Positions 10,166 through 20,053 of a DNA stretch of 64,000 nt are shown here, piece after piece. The translations under genes were made by a program, and so were the position numbers. Below the pieces are notes generated by a model. That model saw only the letters and a program-made list of their open reading frames with translations. It did not search any database and was not told the DNA's origin. The stretch spans positions 3,011,418-3,075,417 of the forward strand of contig NZ_JBBCAT010000001.1 of the NCBI RefSeq assembly GCF_037203705.1, read 5' to 3'. The stretch comes from Prosthecomicrobium sp. N25 (GTDB lineage: Bacteria; Pseudomonadota; Alphaproteobacteria; Rhizobiales; Ancalomicrobiaceae). How positions within the stretch are numbered: the first letter of the stretch is position 1; every line of letters begins with the position of its first letter.

Positions 10166-11725
10166 TCAGTCGCTGCCGCCGTAGTCGGGCTCGTCGTCCG
10201 CCGCCATCAGCGACCCGGGCGGCAGCGCCGCCTCCCGCGCTTCCCGGTAGAGATCGGCCAACGCCGGGCGCAGCTCGGGCGCGAGGTGCTCAGCGGTGAG
10301 CCCCGGGCCGGCCCGCCGCCCGCACTCCCCGTGCAGCCAAACCGCCGCCGCGGCCGCCTCGAAGCCGGGCAGCCCGCGCGCCAGGAGCCCGCCCGCAATT
10401 CCGGCGAGCACGTCCCCCGAGCCCGCCGTGGCGAGGTCGGGCGGCGCGTTGTCGTTGATGGCCGCCCGGCCGTCGGGTGCGGCCACGACGGTGTCGGCCC
10501 CCTTCAGGACGACCACCGCGCCCGAGCGCCGCGCCGCCGCCCGCGCCCGCTCCGTCTTCGGGCCCCCGGCGAGGTCGGGGAAGAGGCGGGCGAACTCGCC
10601 CTCGTGCGGGGTCAGGATCACCGGGCCGCCGCCGGACCGGATCAGGCCGAAAAGGGCCTCGGGATCCTCCGCGAAGCTCGTCAGCGCGTCGGCGTCGAGC
10701 ACCGCGCCCCGCGCGCCCCCGAGCACGGCCCCGACGAGGCTGCGCGTCGCCTCCCCGACCCCGGCGGCCGGCCCGATCACAACCGCGTTCAGCCGGCGGT
10801 CCGCGAGGAGTCCGCGAAGCCCGTCGGCGCCCGCGATCTCGGCGATCATGACGGCGGTCAGGTGGGTCGCCGCGACCCGCGCCGCCGCCGGATCGGCCGC
10901 CAGCGTGACGAGGCCGGCCCCCGCCGCCAGCGCGGCGCCCGCCGCCAGCCGCGCCGCCCCGGTCCTGAGCGCCGGCCCGCTGACCACCACCGCATGCCCG
11001 CGCGCGTATTTGTGGTCGGCGAGGCCCGGTGCGGCCAGCCGGTCGCGCCACAGGGGCGGACGGTTGCGGAAGAGCCGCGGGCCGATCTCGCGGAGCGTCC
11101 AGGCCGGGATGCCGATGTCGGCGAGCGTGACCGTGCCCGCATGCACCCGCCCGGGCAGGAGCAGGTGGCCCGGCTTCAGCCGGAAGAAGGTGACCGACCC
11201 CTCGGCCCGGATCGCGGTGCCCAGGACCGCGCCCGTCGCCCCGTCGATGCCGGACGGCAGGTCGACCGCCAGGACCGGCCGGCGCGACCGGTTCACCGCG
11301 TCGACCACCGCCGCCGCCTCCCCGTCGAGCGGCCGCGCGAGCCCGGCCCCAAAGAGCGCATCCACCACGGCGCCCGCCCGGCCGAGCAGCCGCGGCGCGC
11401 TGCCCCCGTCGAGCGGCTCCACCGGGTCGCGCCAGGTCGCGGCCGCCAGCGCCGCGTCGCCGGCGAGCCGGGCGCGGTCCCCCAGCAGCGCCAGCGTCAC
11501 CAGGTAGCCGCGCTCCTTCAGGACCCGGGCGGCGACGAAGCCGTCCCCGCCGTTGTTGCCCGGCCCGCAGAGCACCAGCACGCGGGTGCCGAGGGGATGA
11601 CGGACCGAGACCGCGTCCGCCACCGCCCGTCCGGCCCGCTCCATAAGCGTGATGCCGGCGGTCCCGGCGTCGATCGCCAGCCGGTCGGCACGGCCCATTT
11701 CGGCGGGGGTGAGGAGCTCGATCAT
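10166..11725 (-). CDS. nnrDE: bifunctional NAD(P)HX epimerase / ADP-dependent dehydratase
   Basis: The protein repairs damaged hydrated NAD(P)H: the N-terminal YjeF_N domain epimerises NAD(P)HX, and the C-terminal domain dehydrates the S form using ADP. It is 519 residues from the ATG at 11725. The N-domain (about 1-210) has GPGNNGGDGF at 54-63; the C-domain (about 230-505) has the ribokinase-like end motif GSGDVLAGIAGG starting at 435. The upstream extension of the frame is Arg-rich and unlike the family, so it is rejected. The gene lies upstream of and divergent from glnB. In alphaproteobacteria this gene often neighbours glnB-glnA, which fits. Confidence 0.93.
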   Translation of the reverse strand: MIELLTPAEMGRADRLAIDAGTAGITLMERAGRAVADAVSVRHPLGTRVLVLCGPGNNGGDGFVAARVLKERGYLVTLALLGDRARLAGDAALAAATWRDPVEPLDGGSAPRLLGRAGAVVDALFGAGLARPLDGEAAAVVDAVNRSRRPVLAVDLPSGIDGATGAVLGTAIRAEGSVTFFRLKPGHLLLPGRVHAGTVTLADIGIPAWTLREIGPRLFRNRPPLWRDRLAAPGLADHKYARGHAVVVSGPALRTGAARLAAGAALAAGAGLVTLAADPAAARVAATHLTAVMIAEIAGADGLRGLLADRRLNAVVIGPAAGVGEATRSLVGAVLGGARGAVLDADALTSFAEDPEALFGLIRSGGGPVILTPHEGEFARLFPDLAGGPKTERARAAARRSGAVVVLKGADTVVAAPDGRAAINDNAPPDLATAGSGDVLAGIAGGLLARGLPGFEAAAAAVWLHGECGRRAGPGLTAEHLAPELRPALADLYREAREAALPPGSLMAADDEPDYGGSD

Positions 11726-12033
11726 GGCGGCGTCCGGTTGGATCCGGCGGAAGAGTGGCGGCTGCGCCCGGCCTCCGCAAGGTCCGCGCGGCGGGCGCCT
11801 CCGCGTCTCTCGGGTCCGATTCGGTGGTTCGCCGCCGTCCGCGCCGCGGCGAGGCGCCGGATGTTCCCGCGGGCGGGCGCGACCGAGCGTCGCGGGCGTA
11901 GTTGTGCGCAGGCACGACGACCGGCGCGCCAGGGCACGGGAGCCTCTCGGCCCGTCGTGGCCCACCCCGGCGAGGCGCCCGCGCGTCGAGAGCCCGATGC
12001 TCAGCCGTTGGTCACCGAACTGGGCAAATCGTG
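11726..12033. other. nnrDE-glnB divergent region, left part
   Basis: About 300 bases upstream of the NtrC site. An arginine-rich frame continues from nnrDE but shows no family similarity. No other gene is supported. Confidence 0.45.
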
Positions 12034-12050
12034 TGCACAGATCTTGTGCA
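12034..12050 (+). promoter_or_regulatory. NtrC-type enhancer site
   Basis: TGCACA-N5-TGTGCA is a perfect dyad close to the NtrC consensus TGCACY-N5-GGTGCA. It is centred about 138 bases upstream of the predicted sigma-54 start, a normal distance for an upstream activating sequence. Confidence 0.7.
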
Positions 12051-12154
12051 TATGCCTAGTTTAACGGCTATTGCGTCCGTGCCGACAGGACACCAGAATG
12101 CCGGAAGGACCCGTCCTGCGCGATTTCTGGGCGTGTCGGAATATCGGTTCCCAA

Positions 12155-12170
12155 TGGCACGCGGCGTGCT
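12155..12170 (+). promoter_or_regulatory. sigma-54 promoter of glnB-glnA
   Basis: TGGCAC-N5-GTGCT has the invariant GG and GC exactly ten bases apart (12156-12157 and 12168-12169), matching the -24/-12 consensus TGGCAC-N5-TTGCA with one change in the -12 core. Together with the NtrC site this predicts induction under nitrogen limitation. Confidence 0.72.
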
Positions 12171-12192
12171 AATGACGGTCGCGGACCGGTGA

Positions 12193-12570
<378 letters not shown>

Positions 12571-12673
12571 TCCCCTCAGCCCGCCTAGACCCCGGCAGTA
12601 CCCCGCCTTTCGGGCCCGTCTTCCCGACCGCGGCAGCGCGCCCGCCCAGAAATCCAAGAAAGGGAACCGTCCC

Positions 12674-14083
12674 ATGAAGACCGCCAAGGACGTCTTGCAA
12701 TTCATCAAGGACAACGACGTCAAGTACGTTGATTTCCGCTTCACCGACCCGCGTGGCAAGTGGCAGCACGTCACCTTCGACGTGACCATGATCGACGAGG
12801 ACATCTTCGCCGACGGCACCGCTTTCGACGGTTCCTCCATCGCCGGCTGGAAGGCCATCAACGAGTCCGACATGATGCTCATGCCGGATCCGGCCACCGC
12901 CTGCATCGACCCCTTCTTCGCGCAGACCACGCTCTCGATCGTCTGCGACATCCTCGAGCCCTCGACTGGCGAGCGCTACACCCGCGACCCGCGCGGCATC
13001 GCCAAGAAGGCCGAGGCCTACATGAAGTCGCTCGGCGTGGGCGACACCGTCTACGTCGGCCCCGAGGCCGAGTTCTTCATCTTCTCGGATGTGAAGTACT
13101 CCGCCACGCCGTACAAGACCGGCTTCCAGGTCGACGATCCGGAGCTGCCGATCAACACCGACACCGATTATGACGGCGGCAATCTCGGCCATCACGTCAA
13201 GACCAAGGGCGGCTACTTCCCGGTTCCGCCGATCGACTCGTGCCAGGACATCCGCGGCGAGATGCTCGCCATGATGGCCAAGATGGGCGTCACGGTCGAG
13301 AAGCACCATCACGAGGTGGCTTCGGCGCAGCACGAGCTGGGCATGAAGTTCAACACCCTCACCCTGATGGCCGACCAGATGCAGATCTACAAGTACTGCA
13401 TCCATCAGGTCGCCCAGGCCTACGGCAAGACCGCGACCTTCATGCCGAAGCCGATCTTCGGCGACAACGGCTCGGGCATGCACGTCCACCAGTCGATCTG
13501 GAAGGGCGGCAAGCCGGTCTTCGCCGGCAACCAGTATGCCGACCTGTCGGAGACCTGCCTCTACTACATCGGCGGCATCCTGAAGCACGCCAAGGCGCTC
13601 AACGCCTTCACCAACCCGTCGACGAACTCCTACAAGCGTCTCGTCCCGGGCTACGAGGCCCCGGTCCTGCTCGCCTACTCGGCGCGCAACCGCTCGGCCT
13701 CCTGCCGCATCCCCTACACCACCTCGCCGAAGGCCAAGCGCGTGGAGGTCCGCTTCCCGGATCCGACCGCCAACCCCTACCTCGCCTTCGCGGCGATGCT
13801 GATGGCCGGCCTCGACGGCATCAACAACAAGATCCATCCCGGCCAGGCGATGGACAAGAACCTCTACGACCTGCCCCCGAAGGAGCTTAAGAAGATCCCG
13901 ACGGTGTGCGGCTCGCTCCGCGAGGCCCTCGAGTCGCTCAAGAAGGACAACGCCTTCCTGACCGCCGGCGGCGTCTTCGACGCGGACTTCATCGAGAGCT
14001 ACATCGAGCTCAAGTGGGAAGAGCTGATGCGCTACGAGATGACCCCGCATCCGGTCGAGTACGAGATGTACTACAGCGTCTGA
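12674..14083 (+). CDS. glnA: glutamine synthetase type I
   Basis: GlnA makes glutamine from glutamate and ammonia with ATP as a dodecamer. The 469-residue length is standard. Signatures include the beta-Grasp start with [11 protein letters not shown], the metal-binding region around GAGPEAEFF-like [21 protein letters not shown], and the ATP-binding [16 protein letters not shown]. Tyr398 in NLYDLPP is the adenylylation site used by GlnE, so the enzyme is the GSI-beta type controlled through P-II. The start has AAAGGGAA upstream. It follows glnB and ends in a strong terminator. Confidence 0.98.
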   Translation: MKTAKDVLQFIKDNDVKYVDFRFTDPRGKWQHVTFDVTMIDEDIFADGTAFDGSSIAGWKAINESDMMLMPDPATACIDPFFAQTTLSIVCDILEPSTGERYTRDPRGIAKKAEAYMKSLGVGDTVYVGPEAEFFIFSDVKYSATPYKTGFQVDDPELPINTDTDYDGGNLGHHVKTKGGYFPVPPIDSCQDIRGEMLAMMAKMGVTVEKHHHEVASAQHELGMKFNTLTLMADQMQIYKYCIHQVAQAYGKTATFMPKPIFGDNGSGMHVHQSIWKGGKPVFAGNQYADLSETCLYYIGGILKHAKALNAFTNPSTNSYKRLVPGYEAPVLLAYSARNRSASCRIPYTTSPKAKRVEVRFPDPTANPYLAFAAMLMAGLDGINNKIHPGQAMDKNLYDLPPKELKKIPTVCGSLREALESLKKDNAFLTAGGVFDADFIESYIELKWEELMRYEMTPHPVEYEMYYSV

Positions 14084-14111
14084 TCCGCGATCGGACGACG
14101 GCAGACGTCAG

Positions 14112-14145
14112 AAGGGGCGCCGGCGACGGCGCCCCTTTCGTTTTT
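14112..14145 (+). terminator. glnA intrinsic terminator
   Basis: A perfect 11-bp stem AAGGGGCGCCG/CGGCGCCCCTT with a GCGA tetraloop, followed by TCGTTTTT, lies 28 bases after the glnA stop. Confidence 0.95.
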
Positions 14146-14161
14146 CGGCAGCCGGCTGCGC

Positions 14162-14560
14162 TCACGCCCCGGCCGTCTCCGCCCCGCCCCGCCCCAGCGC
14201 CACCGCCTGCACGACCGCGAAGCCGAGCACGGCGGCGGCCTGCGCCAGCACGAAGGCGATGCCCAGCGCCGTCGGGTGCAGCACCGGGACGGCGAGGAGG
14301 CCGAGGCTGGCGGCGACCCAGGCGAGGTTCGCGCCCACCACGATCCAGACCCCGGCGCGCGGGATCGGCCGGCTCCGGGCGAGCCAGAGGAGCCCGGCCA
14401 CGAAGGGCAGGAGCACGAGCCCCGCCTCCCGCAGCAGGGCTTCGGGCAGGCCCAGCCAGCCCGCGAGGGCGCCGCCGCCGAGGGCGAGCAGGAGCCCGGT
14501 CGCACCGCTCGCGGCGGCGTCGAGCAGCAGGGCGGTCTTCAGCAGTCGGTCGGTGGTCAT
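14162..14560 (-). CDS. small four-helix membrane protein of unknown function
   Basis: A 132-residue, very hydrophobic protein with about four transmembrane segments (roughly 8-35, 43-62, 68-92 and 98-122) separated by short Arg-containing loops. It starts MTTDRLLKTALLL with AGGAG eight bases upstream, a good ribosome site. I do not recognise a named family. It is divergent from an XRE/MmyB-type regulator with 114 bases between, so the regulator may control it. Confidence 0.75.
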   Translation of the reverse strand: MTTDRLLKTALLLDAAASGATGLLLALGGGALAGWLGLPEALLREAGLVLLPFVAGLLWLARSRPIPRAGVWIVVGANLAWVAASLGLLAVPVLHPTALGIAFVLAQAAAVLGFAVVQAVALGRGGAETAGA

Positions 14561-14674
14561 CGTCGTGTCTCCTGTTTGGTGGGACGATGGCCCGATGCTG
14601 CCCGGCGGCGGGCGGCCGGTCGATTAAGCGGCAGGTAATTGGATCGCGGCCCGGCGGGGGCCTAGGATCGCCCC

Positions 14675-15508
14675 ATGACCCGGATCCTCGCCCCCGCCCG
14701 TCGCCCCGTCGGCGACCTCCTGCGCGAATGGCGCCAGCGCCGCCGCCTCAGCCAGCTCGACTTCGCCCTGGACGTGGATATCTCGCAGAAGCACCTGAGC
14801 TTCATCGAGAGCGGGCGTTCCGCCCCGAGCCGCGACATGGTGCTGAGGCTCGCCGAGCGGCTCGACGTTCCGCTGCGGGTCCGCAACCTGATGCTCCTCG
14901 CCGCCGGCTACGCCCCGGTCTTCCCGGAACTGCCCCTCGACGATCCGGCGCTCGCCGCCGCGCGCGCGGCGATCGACATGGTCCTCGCCGGCCATGAGCC
15001 CCTGCCGGCGCTCGCCGTCGACCGCCGCTGGACCATGCTCGCCGCGAATGCCGCCGTCCCCCGCCTCATCGGCGCAATCCCGGACGCGACCTTGCTGCGC
15101 CCGCCCGTCAACGTCCTCCGCCTCAGCCTCCACCCCGGCGGCCTCGCCCCGCGAATCCTCAACCTCGGTGCCTGGCGTGCCCATCTCCTCGATCGCCTGC
15201 GCCGCGAGGTGGATGCGAGCGCCGACCCCCACCTCGTCGCCCTCCTGGAGGAGCTCCGCGCCTATCCGGCGGGGCCCAGCGAAGACGTCGGCCCCGCCGA
15301 GGATCCGTCCGGGCTCTTCGTGCCCCTCCGCCTCTTAACGCCCGCCGGCCCCCTGTCGCTTTTCTCCACCACCACCGTCTTCGGCACGCCCACGGAGATC
15401 ACCCTCTCGGAGATCGCCATCGAGGCCTTCTTCCCGGCCGACGAGACGACGGCGAAGCGGCTCCGGCAGCTGGCGGATCCGCAAGCCCCGGCCGACCCTA
15501 CGCCCTGA
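14675..15508 (+). CDS. XRE family regulator with MmyB-like ligand-binding domain
   Basis: The 277-residue protein has an N-terminal helix-turn-helix (about 10-66; the recognition region reads DISQKHLSFIESGRS) followed by a PAS-like ligand-binding domain of the MmyB/MLTR type (about 100-265; LAVDRRWTMLAANAAVPRL and FSTTTVFGTPTEITLSEIAIE are typical). Proteins of this class bind hydrophobic small molecules and repress nearby genes. The divergent membrane protein gene is the obvious candidate target; this is inference. The start has AGGA eight bases upstream. Confidence 0.9.
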   Translation: MTRILAPARRPVGDLLREWRQRRRLSQLDFALDVDISQKHLSFIESGRSAPSRDMVLRLAERLDVPLRVRNLMLLAAGYAPVFPELPLDDPALAAARAAIDMVLAGHEPLPALAVDRRWTMLAANAAVPRLIGAIPDATLLRPPVNVLRLSLHPGGLAPRILNLGAWRAHLLDRLRREVDASADPHLVALLEELRAYPAGPSEDVGPAEDPSGLFVPLRLLTPAGPLSLFSTTTVFGTPTEITLSEIAIEAFFPADETTAKRLRQLADPQAPADPTP

Positions 15509-15622
15509 CGGGCTCCGCCCTGCGCCCGGGCGACGCGTTGCGCGGCCGGCGGCGGGGCGGCCATACTCGCCCGAACAACGGAGCCGACGCGCCTCGGTTG
15601 CGCCCGGCCAAGGAGGAACCCC

Positions 15623-16279
15623 ATGCACGACTTCTACGGCGAGACGCAGCGCGCGCTGCAGGACCGGTTCGATACGCGGCGGCTCGCCGACCGGCTCGAC
15701 ATGGCCATCATCCACGACACGGTGGAGCCCGACGAGAAGGCCTTCATCGAGAGCCGCGACCTCTTCTTCCTCTCCACCGTCGGGGCGGACGGCCAGCCGA
15801 CCGTCTCCTACAAGGGCGGACCGGTCGGCTTCGTCCGGGTCGTCGACGACCGCACCCTCGCCTTCCCCAACTACGACGGCAACGGCATGTACCTGTCGAT
15901 GGGCAACGCGGCGGCGACCGCCAAGGTCGGCCTGCTCTTCATCGACTTCGAACGCCCGCACCGCCTGCGGGCCCACGGCGTCGCCACCGTTTCGGCCGAC
16001 GATCCCCTCCTCGGCAGCTTTCCCGGCGCCGATCTGGTGGTGCGGGTCGCGCTCACGTCGATCCACGTGAACTGCCCGCGCTACATCCACCCCCATGTCC
16101 GCAAGGAGACGTCCCGCTACGTCCCGCAGGCCGGCTGCGAGCAGCCGGTCCCCGGCTGGAAGCGCATCGACCTCCTCCAGGACGCCCTGCCGGGGCGCGA
16201 TGCGGACGCGGCCGCGAAAGGCGGGGGCGTCATCACCAAGGACGAGTACGTGGCGCTCATGGTCGAGGGGAAGATCTGA
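15623..16279 (+). CDS. pyridoxamine 5'-phosphate oxidase family flavoprotein
   Basis: The 218-residue protein has the split-barrel flavin-binding fold of the PPOX family: FLSTVGADGQPTVSYKGG (about 49-66) followed by LAFPNYDGNGMYLSMGN (79-95) and a later YIHPHVRK stretch. Such proteins bind FMN or F420-like cofactors; the substrate of this subgroup is unknown and it should not be called PdxH. The start is well supported by AAGGAGG upstream. It appears to be a single-gene unit, separated from the convergent dctA by a long hairpin. Confidence 0.85.
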   Translation: MHDFYGETQRALQDRFDTRRLADRLDMAIIHDTVEPDEKAFIESRDLFFLSTVGADGQPTVSYKGGPVGFVRVVDDRTLAFPNYDGNGMYLSMGNAAATAKVGLLFIDFERPHRLRAHGVATVSADDPLLGSFPGADLVVRVALTSIHVNCPRYIHPHVRKETSRYVPQAGCEQPVPGWKRIDLLQDALPGRDADAAAKGGGVITKDEYVALMVEGKI

Positions 16280-16290
16280 GACCCGAGCAG

Positions 16291-16332
16291 GGGAACGGCG
16301 GGCGCCACCCGGGTGACGCCCGCCGTCTCCCG
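16291..16332. terminator. bidirectional terminator between PPOX-family gene and dctA
   Basis: A 10-bp perfect stem ACGGCGGGCG (16295-16304) / CGCCCGCCGT (16317-16326), with a further GGGA/TCCC-like pairing outside and an inner CACCCGGGTG palindrome, lies between the two convergent stops. U-tracts are weak on both strands. Confidence 0.6.
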
Positions 16333-16349
16333 TCCGGCTCGACCTCGCG

Positions 16350-17675
16350 TCAGCCGGTCGTGACGGCGGTCTCGACGTCCGAGGGATCCACGTCGTGCGA
16401 CAGGCCGGCGGCGAGCTTCTCGCGGTCGAGTTCACCTTCCCACCAGGCGACCACGATCGCCGCCACGCCGTTGCCGGTAAGGTTGGTGAGCGCCCGGCAC
16501 TCGGACATGAACTTGTCGATGCCGAGCAGGATCGCCATGCCGGGGACGAGCGCGGGATTCACGACCGCCAGCGTGGCGGCGAGGGTGATGAAGCCGGCGC
16601 CGGTCACCCCGCTCGCGCCCTTGGAGGTCAGCATGGCAACGACCAGGATGGTCATCTGCTGGCCGAAGTCCAGGTGGACGCCCATGGCCTGAGCGATGAA
16701 CAGCGTCGCGAGCGTCATGTAGATGTTGGTGCCGTCGAGGTTGAAGGAGTAGCCGGTCGGCACCACCAGGCCGACCACGGACTTCGAGCAGCCGAGCCGC
16801 TCGAGCTTCTCCATGAGCTGCGGCAGCGCACTCTCGGACGACGACGTGCCGAGCACGATCAGGAGCTCGTCCTTGATGTAGCCGAGGAACTTCAGGATCG
16901 AGAATCCGGCCACCCGGGCGATGAGGCCGAGCACCACGAAGACGAAGAGCGCGGCGGTCAGGTAGAAGGTGGCGATCAGGCCGGCGAGGCTGCCGAGCGC
17001 CTGCGGCCCGAACTTGCCCACCGTGTAGGCCATCGCCCCGAAGGCGCCGATCGGCGCGGCCTTCATCACGATGGCGATGACGCCGAAGACCGCATGCGCG
17101 ACGTCGTCGATGAGTGCCCGGACCGTGTGGCCGCGCTCGCCCAGGATCATCAGCGCGAAGCCGAACAGGATGGCGAAGAGCAGGACCTGCAGGATGTCGC
17201 CCTTGGCGAAGGCGCCGACGACGCTGTCCGGGATGATGTTGAGGACGAAGTCGACCGACTTCATCTCGCCGGCCTGCTTGGTGTACTGCACCACCGCCGC
17301 GGCGTCCGGCGCCTTGCCGCCGAAGCCCGCCCCCGGCTGGATGATGTTGCCGACGAGCAGGCCGATGGCGAGCGCGAAGGTCGAGACGATCTCGAAGTAG
17401 AGCAGCGCCTTGACCCCGACCCGCCCGACCTTGCGGGCGTCCTGGATATGCGCGATGCCAGAGACGACCGTGCAGAAGATGACCGGCGCGATCACCATCT
17501 TGATCAGCTTGACGAAGCCGTCGCCCATCGCCTTGACCCAGTCGTTGGTGGCGAAGGCGGGGAAGAGCCAGCCGACCAGGGCCCCGAGAACGATCGCGGC
17601 GAGCACCTGGACGTAGAGAAGACGATAGAGCGGCTTGCGCTCGGAGACGTGTTCGACATGCGCGACGGCTGTCAT
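16350..17675 (-). CDS. dctA: C4-dicarboxylate transporter DctA
   Basis: DctA imports succinate, fumarate and malate with protons or sodium across the inner membrane. The 441-residue protein has the DAACS-family fold: eight membrane helices with the re-entrant serine-rich loop [13 protein letters not shown] and the substrate and cation motifs [12 protein letters not shown] and the conserved end [10 protein letters not shown]. The start at 17675 has GGGAGGAG five bases upstream; the longer upstream frame is not needed. No dctB/dctD genes are adjacent and no sigma-54 promoter is visible, so regulation is unknown. Confidence 0.95.
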   Translation of the reverse strand: MTAVAHVEHVSERKPLYRLLYVQVLAAIVLGALVGWLFPAFATNDWVKAMGDGFVKLIKMVIAPVIFCTVVSGIAHIQDARKVGRVGVKALLYFEIVSTFALAIGLLVGNIIQPGAGFGGKAPDAAAVVQYTKQAGEMKSVDFVLNIIPDSVVGAFAKGDILQVLLFAILFGFALMILGERGHTVRALIDDVAHAVFGVIAIVMKAAPIGAFGAMAYTVGKFGPQALGSLAGLIATFYLTAALFVFVVLGLIARVAGFSILKFLGYIKDELLIVLGTSSSESALPQLMEKLERLGCSKSVVGLVVPTGYSFNLDGTNIYMTLATLFIAQAMGVHLDFGQQMTILVVAMLTSKGASGVTGAGFITLAATLAVVNPALVPGMAILLGIDKFMSECRALTNLTGNGVAAIVVAWWEGELDREKLAAGLSHDVDPSDVETAVTTG

Positions 17676-17859
17676 GGCTGCTCCTCCCTTTTGAGATGGG
17701 CGAGCGAATACAGCCGAAACGCGCGACGGCTCAATTGTGGTTATCCGAAGATTCGGTTTTCCACATGGATATGACAGAAAGCTTACTATCAGACGACAGG
17801 ACTTCGGTATCATCGACATCTTGAGCGTCGGCATGCCGGCGCCGCAAAGACTTCTGCCT

Positions 17860-18696
17860 TCAAATCATGGGCAGGCCGCGGGGCTTGCGCCCGCGCGGGA
17901 AGGCGGCGTCGATCCGCGCGATCTCGTCCGCCCCGAGCACGAGGTCGCCCGCCGCCGCGTTGTCCTCCGCATGGGCGAGGCGAGCCGCCTTCGGGATGGC
18001 GAAGACCGAGGCCCGGCGGGTCAGGAACGCGAGCGCCACCTGCCTCGCCGTGGCGCCGCGGGCGGCCGCGATCTCGGCGAGCACCCTGCCCCCGGGACTG
18101 GTCGGCGCCGGAAAGGGCTGGCCGAACGGCGTGTAGGCGGTCACCGCCACCCCGTTCGCCTCGCACCAGGGAACGACCGCGTGCTCGATGGCCCGCTCCT
18201 GCAAGTGGTAGAGCACCTGGTTGCAGGCGATCCGCCCCGGACCGGCGATCGCGAGCGCCTCGGCGAGATCCTCCTCGTCGAAGTTGGAGACCCCCCAGGA
18301 CAGGATGCGGCCGTCCCGGACCAGGTCCTCGAAGGCCGCGATCGTCTCCTCGAGCGGCACGCGGCCGCGCCAATGGAGCAGGTAGCAGTCGATCCTGTCC
18401 GTCCCGAGCCGGCGCAGCGACCGCTCGCAGGCGGCCTTGGTGCCGGCCCGGGAGGCGTTCTGGGGCAGCACCTTGGTGACCAGGAATACCTCGTCGCGCC
18501 GCCCCTGGATGGCCTCGCCGACGAAGAGCTCGGCGTCCCCGTACATCTCCGCGGTGTCGATATGGGTCATGCCGAGGTCGAGACCGCGCCGCAGGGCCGC
18601 GACCCCGGCGCGCCGATCAGTGTCGTCGAGCTTCCAGGTCCCCTGCCCGATCACCGACACCGCGCGCCCTGCGCTCCCGAATGGCCTCGTCCGCAT
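17860..18696 (-). CDS. aldo/keto reductase
   Basis: An NADPH-dependent TIM-barrel oxidoreductase of 278 residues. The catalytic tetrad is complete: Asp47 and Tyr52 (HIDTAEMYG), Lys75 (LVTKVLP) and His108 (YLLHW). The C-terminal cofactor loop [14 protein letters not shown] is present. The closest general type is the YeaE/DkgA-like group, which reduces aldehydes such as methylglyoxal; the physiological substrate cannot be inferred. It is a lone gene on the minus strand between dctA and the small exported protein. Confidence 0.93.
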   Translation of the reverse strand: MRTRPFGSAGRAVSVIGQGTWKLDDTDRRAGVAALRRGLDLGMTHIDTAEMYGDAELFVGEAIQGRRDEVFLVTKVLPQNASRAGTKAACERSLRRLGTDRIDCYLLHWRGRVPLEETIAAFEDLVRDGRILSWGVSNFDEEDLAEALAIAGPGRIACNQVLYHLQERAIEHAVVPWCEANGVAVTAYTPFGQPFPAPTSPGGRVLAEIAAARGATARQVALAFLTRRASVFAIPKAARLAHAEDNAAAGDLVLGADEIARIDAAFPRGRKPRGLPMI

Positions 18697-18880
18697 GGTC
18701 CGCCTCCCGTCCCCGCTCGTCCGACGGCAGAGCAGCGCGTCACCGCGTGCCCGTCAAGCCGACGGGGCCGAAACCCGGCCGGCGAGCGCACGTTCCCGCG
18801 ACCGCCTTTCAGACCATGCGGAACCGAAAGCCGAGCTTCCGCATTGGACCGGTATCGTCCCAAGACGAGGAGTAGCAACC

Positions 18881-19105
18881 ATGAAGAAGAGCATCATCCT
18901 CCTGACTGCCGGCACGCTCCTGGCCGCCTCTCCGGCCTTCGCCGCGCAGTACTACGTCGTGCAGGACTCCAGCACCAAGAAGTGCACCGTCGTGAGCGAG
19001 AAGCCGACCACCACGACCACCACGGTCGTCGGCGACGGCACCGTCTACACCACGCAGGAACAGGCCACCTCGGCCATGTCGAAGGTCAAGGTCTGCTCGA
19101 AGTAA
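18881..19105 (+). CDS. small exported protein, unknown function
   Basis: A 74-residue protein with a clear signal peptide (MKKSIILLTAGTLLA, probable cleavage at AFA|AQ near residue 21). The mature part is about 53 residues, starts QYYVVQDSSTKKC, contains a run of threonines (about 44-49) and ends KVKVCSK. Two cysteines in the mature part could form a disulphide in the periplasm. Similar small QYYVVQD proteins recur in Hyphomicrobiales genomes as far as I recall; no function is known to me. GAGGAG upstream and a strong terminator downstream support a real monocistronic gene. Confidence 0.8.
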   Translation: MKKSIILLTAGTLLAASPAFAAQYYVVQDSSTKKCTVVSEKPTTTTTTVVGDGTVYTTQEQATSAMSKVKVCSK

Positions 19106-19126
19106 TCGCGGATCTCCGCAGATGTC

Positions 19127-19166
19127 AGGCCGGTCCCGGATGGCCCGGGGCCGGCCTTTCGCTTTT
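19127..19166 (+). terminator. terminator of the small exported protein gene
   Basis: A 13-bp stem starting AGGCCGG and ending CCGGCCT (one G-T pair, 5-base loop) is followed by TTCGCTTTTT, 22 bases after the stop. Confidence 0.92.
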
Positions 19167-19267
19167 TCGCCGTCCGCAACAATTCGTGAGACCTTCGACA
19201 GCGATGGTGAGGAACCCCTGGTCCACCACCGGGTTCACCGGACAGACCCGAACAGGAGGCTCATGCC

Positions 19268-19399
19268 ATGAACGACACTCTTGAAAGACCCGGCTACATC
19301 CCGAACGAATCCGACCTTCGCCGCTTCGACCTCATCGGCGGCGCCGTCGCCGTGCTGATGATCCTCGGCCCGCTGCTCGCGGGCGCCATGCACGGCTGA
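19268..19399 (+). CDS. 43-residue single-span membrane peptide
   Basis: The frame ATG 19268 to TGA 19399 encodes MNDTLERPGYIPNESDLRRF followed by a hydrophobic helix (about 22-41) and ends MHG. AGGAGG lies nine bases before the ATG, an unusually good ribosome site. The competing ATG at 19263 hits a stop after two codons. A charged, proline-containing N-terminus followed by one helix predicts an inner-membrane peptide with its N-terminus inside. It converges with the DUF1326 gene 24 bases away. Function unknown. Confidence 0.65.
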   Translation: MNDTLERPGYIPNESDLRRFDLIGGAVAVLMILGPLLAGAMHG

Positions 19400-19423
19400 T
19401 CCCGGACGGGGCGGTCGCCCGGC

Positions 19424-20038
19424 TCAGGGCCCGCCCCAGTCGAGCCGACACAGTTCGGCGGAGCGGCCGGCAAAGTTCCAGTTCCGGCCGAATCCGCGCA
19501 TTCGGCTCTTCTCGGCCCGCGCCACGGTGATGTCCGGCGCGATCCAGTATTCGCTGTTGCTGACCACCACGTTCTCGCCGCGCGTCTTGCCGGCGATGGG
19601 CTTCACCACGCCGTCGACCACGTTCTCGATCCGGAAGATGCGGGTCTGGTCATCCACCTCGTAGGTGATCGGCGCCTGCCGGACCCCCAGAAAGTTGCCG
19701 ACGAGAATCTTCAGGAGCCCGGTGGTCCCCCCGGCCTTGCCGGTGAAGATCCGCGTCAAGGCCTTCACCTGGTAGATGTCGGCCGCGTGGTCGACGAAGA
19801 CGCCGGCCGTCCAGTTGCCCCGGCTCATAAGCCCCGGGATCTCCATGACCAGACCGACCTTGAGCCCGGAGAGGTCCACCTCGCCCATGTGGCCGCGGTC
19901 GATGCGGATGCCTGCCCAGGTCTGGCAGTAGCCCTCCGTCGGCGGATGCTGCCCAAGCGACAGCACGCAGGGGCAGAAGACCGTGCAGTTGCACGAGAGC
20001 ACCAGTTCGCCGTCGAGCTTCCAGGGTTCCTCGGCCAC
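19424..20038 (-). CDS. DUF1326 domain protein
   Basis: A 204-residue soluble protein of the DUF1326 family. Its N-terminus carries a cysteine cluster CNCTVFCPC (Cys16, 18, 22, 24) plus Cys38, suggesting metal binding. The family has no established biochemical role. It starts 15 bases after the DUF2182 membrane protein, so the two form an operon. DUF1326 and DUF2182 are known to be neighbours in many genomes, which suggests that they work together, possibly in handling a metal at the membrane. That is inference. Confidence 0.88.
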   Translation of the reverse strand: MAEEPWKLDGELVLSCNCTVFCPCVLSLGQHPPTEGYCQTWAGIRIDRGHMGEVDLSGLKVGLVMEIPGLMSRGNWTAGVFVDHAADIYQVKALTRIFTGKAGGTTGLLKILVGNFLGVRQAPITYEVDDQTRIFRIENVVDGVVKPIAGKTRGENVVVSNSEYWIAPDITVARAEKSRMRGFGRNWNFAGRSAELCRLDWGGP

Positions 20039-20053
20039 GCGCGCCTCCCCGCC

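Noticed and set aside
17745-17756. Palindrome CCGAAGATTCGG upstream of dctA
   Set aside because: Only five paired bases and no match to a known operator; too short to call.
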